NCBI GenBank assembly: GCA_022763425.1
Contig: JALEGD010000001.1
Location: 1 to 64,000, forward strand
DNA: 64,000 nucleotides
Reading direction: 5' to 3'
Origin: Pelagibacteraceae bacterium
Lineage (GTDB): Bacteria > Pseudomonadota > Alphaproteobacteria > Pelagibacterales > Pelagibacteraceae
The notes under the pieces are model-generated. The model had not been told where the DNA came from and searched no databases. It saw nothing but the letters and a program-made list of their open reading frames with translations. The position numbers were made by a program, and so were the translations under genes. Of this stretch, positions 1 through 8,091 are shown in pieces (the stretch's first letter is position 1; every line of letters starts with the position of its first letter).

Positions 1-2
1 GC

Positions 3-92
3 AAAACACAACAACCTAAATGGGTTGATATGGAGTTAATCGAAACAAACGGGATGAAGCCGCCAAAGAAATATAAATATTATGATATTTAG
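3..92 (+). CDS. C-terminal end of a protein truncated by the window edge (…KTQQPKWVDMELIETNGMKPPKKYKYYDI*)
   Basis: Frame open from the window edge to TAG at 90-92; too short to assign a family. Confidence 0.4.
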   Translation, partial: KTQQPKWVDMELIETNGMKPPKKYKYYDI

Positions 93-263
93 ATTAACCA
101 CGTTGACACGGACTCATAATGCATTAAATTATAATTGTTAGTTATACGTGGTTGCGCTTTGTATCTTTCCTAATCTTGCCCATACAAAATTAGCACTGAG
201 TTAACAGCAAGGCGCAACTGCTTTAAATTTCCTCGATCCTCGATCCTTGCTGAATTCTCTAAC

Positions 264-470
264 TTACCAATAATATTTTGGAAGGTAAACATTGTACAAA
301 ATTGGAAATCCTAAAAATAAAAAAATTTTTAACCAAACAAATCTACCTTTTGCTTTGCCTACATATATCCATGTAAGCATTATCCAAAAACTTGGAAAAA
401 AAATTCCAAAGCGCATCACCCAAAATGCAGTAAAGCATGAAACTACGAAAAACAGGATATATTGCTCCAA
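264..470 (-). CDS. Small hydrophobic protein, 68 aa, putative membrane protein
   Basis: ORF track; very hydrophobic with aromatic-rich segments; the opposite-strand ORF 292..474 is less protein-like. Confidence 0.4.
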   Translation of the reverse strand: MEQYILFFVVSCFTAFWVMRFGIFFPSFWIMLTWIYVGKAKGRFVWLKIFLFLGFPILYNVYLPKYYW

Positions 471-553
471 ATGAAAAAGGCCTAAGTTAATAAAAAATAA
501 TATCTTATTGAATGAAAATAATTAATATCATTCTTGAGAATTAAATTTAAAAC

Positions 554-1486
554 ATGATTAATGCAGTTTTTTGCTTCGATGAAAAATATCTATATCCAGC
601 AATCGTATCAACTTCGTCTGCAATTAAAAATACCAAGAACTTAAAAATTTACTGGATAGTTTTTAATAATCTCAAGGAGAAAGTAAAAAATATTTTAAGT
701 AAATATGAAATTGCCAATTCTGTAGATCTAATTTCAGTAGATGATAAATTATTCCAAGATTGGAGAGAAGAATTTCTTGTTGAATTATATAATTTCAAGT
801 TTTTAGTTTCTAGAGCAGCATATTTAAAGTTTCTAATACCAGAATTAATTAACAAAGATAAAATAATTTATTTAGACAGCGATACATACGTCCTATCAGA
901 CCTTAGTGAGTTATACAGAGAAAATTTAGATAATTTTTGTATTGGTGGAGTTGAGGATTTAGTAGCATCAAAATCAAATAAAATAATGAAAGGTTCAACC
1001 GATAAATATATTAACTCCGGAGTATTACTAATGAATTTAAAAAAAATAAGAGAAAAAAAATCTCTAAGTAATTTAAATAATTTTTACATTGAAAATGAAG
1101 AAAAAATTGTTTGGGCTGATCAATGTATTTTTAACAAAATTTTCGAAAAAGAAAAAAAAATAATAGACTATAAATGGAATAAAATCATCAACACAACAAA
1201 AACAAAGTATGAAGATTTTAATCAAATTATAAAAAAAAATTATATTTTGCATTTTGCAGGTGGTGTAAAACCATGGCAGCAATGGTGCAATCCTGAAATT
1301 TTTAATTATTATAGAAAACAACTAGATAAGTTAAATATTTTTGATTTTCCATTTCAAAAAATTGACAATGTTGGTAAAGCTTTAAAGTTGACGGAAGCAT
1401 TGGAAATAAACGGTCAATTTCAAAAGTCATGTGAAATTAAAACAGAAATTATTGATAATTTATTAAAAGAAATTGATAAAAGTTAA
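554..1486 (+). CDS. Glycosyltransferase family 8 (LPS galactosyl/glucosyltransferase-like)
   Basis: N-terminal CFDEKYLYPAIVSTSSAI, DxD motif in IIYLDSDTYVLSDLSELY, NSGVLLMNL, WADQCIFN, and C-terminal LHFAGGVKPW: a GT8 motif series. Confidence 0.85.
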   Translation: MINAVFCFDEKYLYPAIVSTSSAIKNTKNLKIYWIVFNNLKEKVKNILSKYEIANSVDLISVDDKLFQDWREEFLVELYNFKFLVSRAAYLKFLIPELINKDKIIYLDSDTYVLSDLSELYRENLDNFCIGGVEDLVASKSNKIMKGSTDKYINSGVLLMNLKKIREKKSLSNLNNFYIENEEKIVWADQCIFNKIFEKEKKIIDYKWNKIINTTKTKYEDFNQIIKKNYILHFAGGVKPWQQWCNPEIFNYYRKQLDKLNIFDFPFQKIDNVGKALKLTEALEINGQFQKSCEIKTEIIDNLLKEIDKS

Positions 1487-1585
1487 AATAGTAGACTTTT
1501 TTAGATTTATAATTTTAATAAAAATTTAACATTCATGAATAATTTTTTTTTTAGAAAATGAAGAATAAGTTTAATTTCTGGATAA

Positions 1586-1933
1586 TTAAAACTCCTGATA
1601 AGCGATGCAGTTAAAAACATAACCTGAATAACAGCGAACGCACATAGGCCCAGAGTTATAATTTCCCTCGCCAAACTCCATTGTAATTCTAGTTTTCACA
1701 GGTTTAGATTGACCGCAATTGATACAGCGATCTATTTCAGGTTCCTTGAATAAATCTTCGTGATTAGAGTATTTGTGTCCGTTTACCCAACCCGTCATAA
1801 CTACCAATGCATAATTAAGTTTATGATTAATATGACTGCCAAAATCCATATGCCAACTTGACTGGATTTTGTGTCCCAATTCCAACGCCTCATTTTTTTT
1901 TAAAACCTGTTGTCGGGTCCCAGTTAAAAACAA
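1586..1933 (-). CDS. Zinc-ribbon-like protein (CxxC…CxxC); probably the 3' part of a frameshifted ORF starting at 2063
   Basis: CINCGQSKP and CVRCYSG motifs; the upstream 59-codon membrane ORF is joined in frame if one A of a 9-A run is removed. Confidence 0.5.
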   Translation of the reverse strand: MFLTGTRQQVLKKNEALELGHKIQSSWHMDFGSHINHKLNYALVVMTGWVNGHKYSNHEDLFKEPEIDRCINCGQSKPVKTRITMEFGEGNYNSGPMCVRCYSGYVFNCIAYQEF

Positions 1934-2063
1934 GAATACCTATGACCATTGCCAATATAATCATGCCAATAATATTGCCCTCATTTTTAGGCATATTTAA
2001 AAAAATATATAGCCAACCAAGAACTGACCCAATTTTTATTACGAAACCAATTGAGTTTTTCAT
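1884..2063 (-). CDS. 59-aa membrane ORF MKNSIGFVIKIGSVLGWLYIFLNMPKNEGNIIGMIILAMVIGILVFNWDPTTGFKKK* (below the ORF-track size cutoff)
   Basis: Read manually on the minus strand; two hydrophobic segments; stop lies directly after a 9-A run. Confidence 0.5.
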
Positions 2064-2362
2064 ATAGGATAATCTAACACTCTTTCGAAAAAAATTTCTA
2101 TAATATTTTTTGGGTCTGTGAATGAGTGAATGTTTGATAATTTAGGTCGAGTAGAAGCTACTCCTTCAACTTTTTAAACGGGTATGGGTCCTATTAAATT
2201 TCCAATTCGTCTTAGAATCTTTTTTTTAGAGATTGTAGGTCGAACGTAGGTCGAAATATAAAACAGATTTACACCGAGTCTATTAACCGCTAAATTAAAG
2301 GATAGTAGAAAGAAATAATTTCTAAACGTTTGATCCGTAGTCAGACGATCTATCCAGTTGAT
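2060..2362 (-). pseudogene. Decayed open frame running out of the tRNA fragment: …DQTFRNYFFLLSFNLAVNRLGVNLFYISTYVRPTISKKKILRRIGNLIGPIPV*KVEGVASTRPKLSNIHSFTDPKNIIEIFFERVLDYPI*
   Basis: 62 open codons, one TAA at 2174-2176, then 37 open codons; final TGA overlaps the next ATG (ATGA). Confidence 0.35.
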
Positions 2363-2372
2363 CTACGGGCGC
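2331..2372 (-). pseudogene. Truncated tRNA-Arg(ACG): acceptor 5' strand, D arm and anticodon arm only
   Basis: Minus strand GCGCCCG-TA-GATC-AACTGGATA-GATC-G-TCTGA-CTACGGA-TCA; no T-arm (GTTCGAAT) and no CGGGCGC 3' acceptor strand follows. Confidence 0.8.
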
Positions 2373-2425
2373 AATTATTTGTTGTAATATCATTGTTTTG
2401 CCTCAATTAAATTAAAAAATAATTA

Positions 2426-3700
2426 TTGTTAAATTCTAAGAGTAAGAGTAATTACCGAAAAAAAATGAGTTTGATTAAAGAAAATATTAAAGATCTTCTA
2501 CCATCTTCTACACTTTTAATTAATGAAATGTGTAAAGAAATGTCTAAAGCTGGTAAGACGATTTATCAGTTTGGATTTGGACAATCTCCATTTCCAGTAC
2601 CTGAAAAAATTGTTAAGGCTTTAAAAAATAATGCGCATCAAAAAGATTATCTGCCCTCTAAAGGTTTATTAGAACTTAGAAAGTCAATTGCAGGTTTTTT
2701 AACGAAAAAAGGTTACAAAAATTTAAATCATGAAAATATAATTATAGGTCCTGGTTCAAAGGAATTAATGTTCTTGCTTCAAGTTGCGTTTGACGGTGAA
2801 GTTATTTTGCCTGTTCCAAGCTGGGTTTCTTACGCACCTCAAGCAATTATTGCTAAAAATAAATATCATTGGATCCAAACTGAAAAAGAAACTAATTGGC
2901 ATATTTCCCCTGAACATATTGATCAAATTGCATCAAAAATCGAAAGCAAAAATAAACTCATTATTTTAAACTCTCCAAATAATCCATCTGGAACAAATAT
3001 TCATTTATTAAAAGAGTTAGGCGAAGTATTTACTAAACATAATATTACTGTCTTATCAGATGAAATTTATTCTGAACTTTATTTTAAAGATAACTATAAA
3101 TCTATTTCACACTTTCATGAAAATACGATTGTAAGTAGCAGTTTAAGTAAATGGGCTGGAGCTGGTGGTTGGAGAGTGGGATATTTTGCTGTACCAAATA
3201 ATTTAATCGAGATTTTTGAAAAACTTGCTGTGCTTGGAACTGAAACATTTAGCGCCGTATCTGCACCTACACAATTTGCAGCAATTACCGCTTATGAAGA
3301 AGATCACTCTGAATACTTAAATAAATCTAAAAAAATTCTTCACGTCATTGCTCATTATGTTTACGAGCAATTGAAACAGCTTGATGTTGATATGATTGAA
3401 CCAGAGGGTGGTTTTTATTTAATGCCAGATTTTACAAGAATGCTTGATAAAAAATTTAAAAATTCAAAAGATTTTTGTAAAACTTTATTAGATGAATCAG
3501 GTGTTGCAGTGCTACCTGGATCTGATTTTGGCTTTCCAATTGAAAGATTAATATTTAGACTAAGTTATGTTGATTTTAATGGTACAGAATTTTTAAAAGT
3601 TAATAATTCAGATATTACCGAAGAAAATTTACCAAAATACGCTCCAAAAATTGTTGATGGTGTTCAACAAATTATCAACTTTGCAAAAAAATACGCATAA
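2426..3700 (+). CDS. Class I/II PLP-dependent aminotransferase (start may be ATG 2465)
   Basis: GPGSKELMFLLQ, NSPNNPSGTN, SDEIYSELYF, SSSLSKWAGAGGWRVGYF (PLP lysine region). Confidence 0.9.
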   Translation: MLNSKSKSNYRKKMSLIKENIKDLLPSSTLLINEMCKEMSKAGKTIYQFGFGQSPFPVPEKIVKALKNNAHQKDYLPSKGLLELRKSIAGFLTKKGYKNLNHENIIIGPGSKELMFLLQVAFDGEVILPVPSWVSYAPQAIIAKNKYHWIQTEKETNWHISPEHIDQIASKIESKNKLIILNSPNNPSGTNIHLLKELGEVFTKHNITVLSDEIYSELYFKDNYKSISHFHENTIVSSSLSKWAGAGGWRVGYFAVPNNLIEIFEKLAVLGTETFSAVSAPTQFAAITAYEEDHSEYLNKSKKILHVIAHYVYEQLKQLDVDMIEPEGGFYLMPDFTRMLDKKFKNSKDFCKTLLDESGVAVLPGSDFGFPIERLIFRLSYVDFNGTEFLKVNNSDITEENLPKYAPKIVDGVQQIINFAKKYA

Positions 3701-3770
3701 CTCAAAGGTTGATATCACTACAAGGCTATAGTATTTTCCCTCAAACTTTAATTAATTAAGGGGGACAATA

Positions 3771-4769
3771 ATGAAAAAGCTATTTGCTTCTTTCACGTCA
3801 GCTTTAGCAATTTTTGCTTTTAGTTTACCTTTCAGTACTTCTGTAAAATCTGCAGAATTCTTTACAATTGGTACTGGTGGTGCAACTGGAGTTTATTTCC
3901 AAGTTGGTAACGCTATTTGTAAAATGGTTGCAAAGCTACAATCTGCCGAGCACGGTAGAAAAAAAGGAACTGACAAAGCGTACAGATGTGCGGCTCCATC
4001 TTCAGGTGGATCAACATATAACATTGGTCAGATCCAACAAGGCGAGTTTCAATTTGGTGTAGCTCAGTCTGACTGGCAGTATCATGCGTACAATGGTTCT
4101 AAGCCAGATAAAGTAAAACCTTTCAAAGATCTAAGAGCTGTATTTTCTGCTCACCCAGAGCCTTTTCAAATTATCGCAAGAAAAGGATCTAAGATCAAAG
4201 ATTGGAAATCTTTAAAAGGAAAAAAAGTTAACATTGGTAACCCAGGTTCTGGTCAAAGAGGAACTTTTGAAGTGCTAATGGAATCTCACGGTGTAAACAA
4301 AAGTTATTTTGGTTCATCTTCTGAGTTAACTTCATCTGAGCAATCAGGTGCACTATGTGATAAAAAAATTGATGCTTATGGTTATACTGTAGGTGTACCA
4401 AATGCTGGTGTTGCTCAAGCAACTGATGGCTGTGGTGCTTACATTATTAACCTAACAACTCCACAAGTAAAGAAGCTAGTTGCGGATAACCCGTTCTATG
4501 CTTTTGCAACTATTCCAAAGGGAACTTACAAAACTTCTAAGAAGGATGTAACAACTTTTGGTGTGATGGCATCTGTTGTTACAAGCGCAAGTGTTTCTGA
4601 TGAAATGGTATACAATGTAGTGAAAGCTGTTTTTGAAAATCTTGATGATTTCAAAAAACAACACCCTGCATTTGCAAACCTTGATCCTAAGAAAATGATC
4701 AAAGATGGTTTGTCTGCACCATTACACCCAGGAGCAGTTAAGTATTATAAAGAAAAAGGCTTAATGTAG
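3771..4769 (+). CDS. TAXI-family TRAP transporter solute-binding protein
   Basis: Signal peptide, FFTIGTGGATGVYFQVGNAIC, GSGQRGTFEVLMESHGV. Confidence 0.9.
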   Translation: MKKLFASFTSALAIFAFSLPFSTSVKSAEFFTIGTGGATGVYFQVGNAICKMVAKLQSAEHGRKKGTDKAYRCAAPSSGGSTYNIGQIQQGEFQFGVAQSDWQYHAYNGSKPDKVKPFKDLRAVFSAHPEPFQIIARKGSKIKDWKSLKGKKVNIGNPGSGQRGTFEVLMESHGVNKSYFGSSSELTSSEQSGALCDKKIDAYGYTVGVPNAGVAQATDGCGAYIINLTTPQVKKLVADNPFYAFATIPKGTYKTSKKDVTTFGVMASVVTSASVSDEMVYNVVKAVFENLDDFKKQHPAFANLDPKKMIKDGLSAPLHPGAVKYYKEKGLM

Positions 4770-4781
4770 TCTTTTGATATT

Positions 4782-4815
4782 AAAAGGCCCAGTTAATAAA
4801 CTGGGCCTTTTTTTT
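4782..4815 (+). terminator. Strong stem-loop with T-run between the TAXI binding protein and its permease
   Basis: AAAAGGCCCAGTT-AATA-AACTGGGCCTTTT followed by T's. Confidence 0.85.
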
Positions 4816-4852
4816 ATACTCCTTTAAAAAACAAAAGTTTATAATTCTCATC

Positions 4853-7207
4853 ATGTCAAAAGAAGAAATTAAAACTGCACCAGACCAATTTGAAAATATT
4901 GATGATGAAGGTGGAGTAAAAAGAAACCTTAAAGGTTTTAATCTAAAACTTGTTGCCGGTATTGCAATTTGCTGGACGTTGTTTCAGTTGTGGTATGCAA
5001 GTCCGTTTCCATTTCTTTTAAACTTTGGAATTTTTATTGATTTGCCCGCTAGAGCTATACATTTAGCTTTTGCATTAATTTTATGTTTTTTAATTTACCC
5101 TTCTAAAAAATCAAATTCTAATCAACCCATAAAATATTATGATTATTTATTTGTTGGGCTTTCTATCATTACAACTTTTTATATTGTCTTTGACTATGAA
5201 GGTTTAGTTAACCGTCAAGGAGTCCTTGCAAATATCAATCTATTTGGGATTAAAATTCCATATGAAATGATATTAGGTGCTGTTGGTATGATTTTGTTGC
5301 TTGAAGCAACCAGAAGAGCAATTGGATTGCCTTTAGTTTTTATCGCCGTCATATTTATTATTTTTTCAATTTTTGGTCAGCAAATGCCAGACCTTATTGC
5401 CCATGCAGGTTTATCGATTACTAGATTAGTTGGATATCATTGGCTGGGAGGAGAAGCTATCTTTGGTATTCCTATAAGCGTTTCTGTTGGTTTTATTTTC
5501 TTGTTTGTTTTATTTGGATCCATTTTAGATGCAGCAGGTGGTGGTAAATATTTTTTGAATTTAGCATTTGCTCTTGTAGGTAAAATGAGAGGTGGTCCCG
5601 CAAAAGCTGCTATTTTAGCTTCTGGGTTAACCGGTATGATCTCTGGATCATCTGTTGCAAATACAGTTACGACTGGAACATTTACAATTCCAATTATGAA
5701 AAAGACAGGTCTTCCTGCAGTAAAAGCTGGTGCGGTTGAAGTTGCGGCATCTGTTAATGGACAAATCATGCCACCAATTATGGGGGCTGCCGCATTTGTA
5801 ATGGCGGAGCTACTTGGTATTCCTTATCTAACTGTTGTTACTCATGCCTTTTTACCAGCTGTAATATCTTATATTGCACTTTTTTATATTTCACATTTAG
5901 AAGCATTAAAATTAGACATTAAAGGTCTACCAGAAAAAGACATTCCACCTCTAAGGCAGACATTTCTAGGTGGAATTCATTACTTAATTCCAATTGGTGT
6001 TTTAATTTATTTACTCTTGGTGATGAATTGGACTGCGGCGTCTGCTGTTTTTTATTCTATTATTTCACTCATATTAATTATTTTAATTAAAGAAATCCTA
6101 ATTTCTAAAAAAGAAAATCAAGAGACAAAAGCTGGTCTTATTAGAGCTTTTAATAAAATAATTACTGGATTTGAAAAAGGTGCGGTTAATATGGTTAGCG
6201 TTGGTATAGCAATTGCAACAGCTGGTATAATTGTTGGTGCAGTTTCATCAACTGGATTAAGCAATAATTTAATCATTGTTGTAGAGGCGATCTCAGGTGG
6301 AAATATTATTTATCTTTTGGGTTTAACAGCATTTTTATGCATCATATTAGGAATGGGACTTCCAACAACAGCTAATTACCTCGTTGTAGCAGCATTAATG
6401 GCAAATGTTGTTGTGGAAGTTGGCGGTGCATCCGGTTATGTGTTTCCATTAATTGCAATTCACCTCTATGTTTTTTATTATGGGTTAATGGCAGATGTCA
6501 CCCCGCCAGTAGGTCTAGCTTCATATGCTGCGGCTGCAATCTCAAGAGCAGACCCAATTAAAACTGGAATACAAGCTTTCTGGTATAGTTTAAGAACAGG
6601 AATACTTCCTATTGTTTTTATCTTTAACAATGAACTTCTTTTAATAGGTATTGAAAACTGGTTCCATGCAGTTGTTGTTATGATAACTTCATTGATCGCA
6701 ATTCTTGTGTTTACATCTGCTACTCAGGGTTGGTTTATTAACAAACTCAAATGGTTTGAGATAATAGTTTTTTTAATAATATCACTAGCTTTATTTAGAC
6801 CAGGATTAATTATGGACCAGTTTTATCCAGAATTTAATCAATTAGAATTAAATTCAAAAAAAATAAATCAGTTTGAATTTAATAAAGATCAAAAAATACA
6901 AATTAAAGTGACACGACAAACTGCATATGGCCCACGTTATAAGATGTTTGAGATAAATAAAAATGACATGGAAAATAATTTTTCAATCGAAGATTTTGGT
7001 ATAAATTTAATCGATAAAGATAAAAATCTTATTATTGATACTCTAAAATGGAATGGTCTTGCAAAGAAAAAAGGGTTTCAAACAGACGATATTATTGATG
7101 AATTAAAAATCGAAAACTCAAATAGACCAGATAAAGACATTGTTTATCCTTTTGCTCTTTTGTGCCTAGGCTTGATAGGATTTTATAATTTTAGAAAAAA
7201 AGTCTAG
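4853..7207 (+). CDS. TRAP transporter fused permease (TAXI type) with C-terminal DUF3394-like region
   Basis: Multi-TM; GSSVANTVTTGTFTIPIMKKTGLPAVKAGAVEVAASVNGQIMPPIMGAAAF; DVTPPVGLASYAAA; C-terminal soluble extension. Confidence 0.93.
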   Translation: MSKEEIKTAPDQFENIDDEGGVKRNLKGFNLKLVAGIAICWTLFQLWYASPFPFLLNFGIFIDLPARAIHLAFALILCFLIYPSKKSNSNQPIKYYDYLFVGLSIITTFYIVFDYEGLVNRQGVLANINLFGIKIPYEMILGAVGMILLLEATRRAIGLPLVFIAVIFIIFSIFGQQMPDLIAHAGLSITRLVGYHWLGGEAIFGIPISVSVGFIFLFVLFGSILDAAGGGKYFLNLAFALVGKMRGGPAKAAILASGLTGMISGSSVANTVTTGTFTIPIMKKTGLPAVKAGAVEVAASVNGQIMPPIMGAAAFVMAELLGIPYLTVVTHAFLPAVISYIALFYISHLEALKLDIKGLPEKDIPPLRQTFLGGIHYLIPIGVLIYLLLVMNWTAASAVFYSIISLILIILIKEILISKKENQETKAGLIRAFNKIITGFEKGAVNMVSVGIAIATAGIIVGAVSSTGLSNNLIIVVEAISGGNIIYLLGLTAFLCIILGMGLPTTANYLVVAALMANVVVEVGGASGYVFPLIAIHLYVFYYGLMADVTPPVGLASYAAAAISRADPIKTGIQAFWYSLRTGILPIVFIFNNELLLIGIENWFHAVVVMITSLIAILVFTSATQGWFINKLKWFEIIVFLIISLALFRPGLIMDQFYPEFNQLELNSKKINQFEFNKDQKIQIKVTRQTAYGPRYKMFEINKNDMENNFSIEDFGINLIDKDKNLIIDTLKWNGLAKKKGFQTDDIIDELKIENSNRPDKDIVYPFALLCLGLIGFYNFRKKV

Positions 7208-8091
7208 GACTTATAGCTATCTTCAATTTTGTAATAATCGTTAAAACCAACTACATCACGTAGATCTTCGAATTTAGATACATTTGTATTGTATTTGCGA
7301 TTTTTAATATTTTCTAAACTTTCCTTCATTGTTTTAACTGTAGCGCTCATAAGTGTTAAAGGTAACACAGCAATTTTGAAACCAATATCTTCTAATTCAT
7401 TAATTTCTAAAAGCGGAGTTTCTCCATCTTCAATTAAATTAACCATGTGATAACCGGGAACTTCTTTGATCACTGTTTTCATGTCTTCTTTTGATTTTAT
7501 TGCTTCAATAAATAGTAGATCAGCACCTAATTCTCTGAAAGTATTCATTCTATCAATTGCGTCTTTCAAGCCTCTTGTTGCAATTGCATCAGTTCTTGCC
7601 ATTATTAAGATATCTTTTTCACCATTTAATTTGCTCGCATCAGCAGCAGCTTTAATTCTTGCTTTTGCTTCATCAAGCTCAACAACATCTTTTCCTTTTG
7701 TGTGACCACATTTTTTTGGCCATTTTTGATCTTCAATCATTATTGCGGCAGCACCTGCATCAGCATACCCTCTTACTGTCCTATAAACATTTCCTGCATT
7801 TCCCCATCCGGTATCTCCATCAAACAAAATTGGTATCGAAGTAATGTTGCAAATATTTCTGACTTGATCTTGCATTTCTGTATAAGAAATCAGACCTGTA
7901 TCTGGCATACCAAGTCTTGTTGATGAAACACAAAAACCAGACATAAATCCTGCCTTAATGCCAGCTTTTTCAATTAATTTTGCCGATAAAGCATCATAAC
8001 AACCCGGTAAAGTTACTAATTTTTCAGAGTCTAATAACTGTTTAAGTTGCTGAGATCTTTTCTTAGAATTTAATGGATTAAAAAGTGTCAT
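7204..8091 (-). CDS. Isocitrate lyase/PEP mutase family protein (2-methylisocitrate lyase / oxaloacetate decarboxylase-like)
   Basis: LPGCYDALSAKLIEKAGIKAGFMSG, ILFDGDTGWGNAGNVYRTVRGYADAGAAAIMIEDQKWPKKCGHTKGK. Confidence 0.88.
   Translation of the reverse strand: MTLFNPLNSKKRSQQLKQLLDSEKLVTLPGCYDALSAKLIEKAGIKAGFMSGFCVSSTRLGMPDTGLISYTEMQDQVRNICNITSIPILFDGDTGWGNAGNVYRTVRGYADAGAAAIMIEDQKWPKKCGHTKGKDVVELDEAKARIKAAADASKLNGEKDILIMARTDAIATRGLKDAIDRMNTFRELGADLLFIEAIKSKEDMKTVIKEVPGYHMVNLIEDGETPLLEINELEDIGFKIAVLPLTLMSATVKTMKESLENIKNRKYNTNVSKFEDLRDVVGFNDYYKIEDSYKS

Noticed and set aside
97-160. Possible tRNA-Met-like loop (GGACTCATAATGC)
   Set aside because: CTCATAA resembles a Met anticodon loop, but flanking bases do not form an anticodon stem or other tRNA arms.
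1858-2067. 69-aa plus-strand ORF in the ORF track
   Set aside because: The minus strand here gives a more convincing two-TM protein that leads into the zinc-ribbon frame.
5437-5769. 110-aa minus-strand ORF inside the TAXI permease
   Set aside because: Shadow ORF; no independent support.
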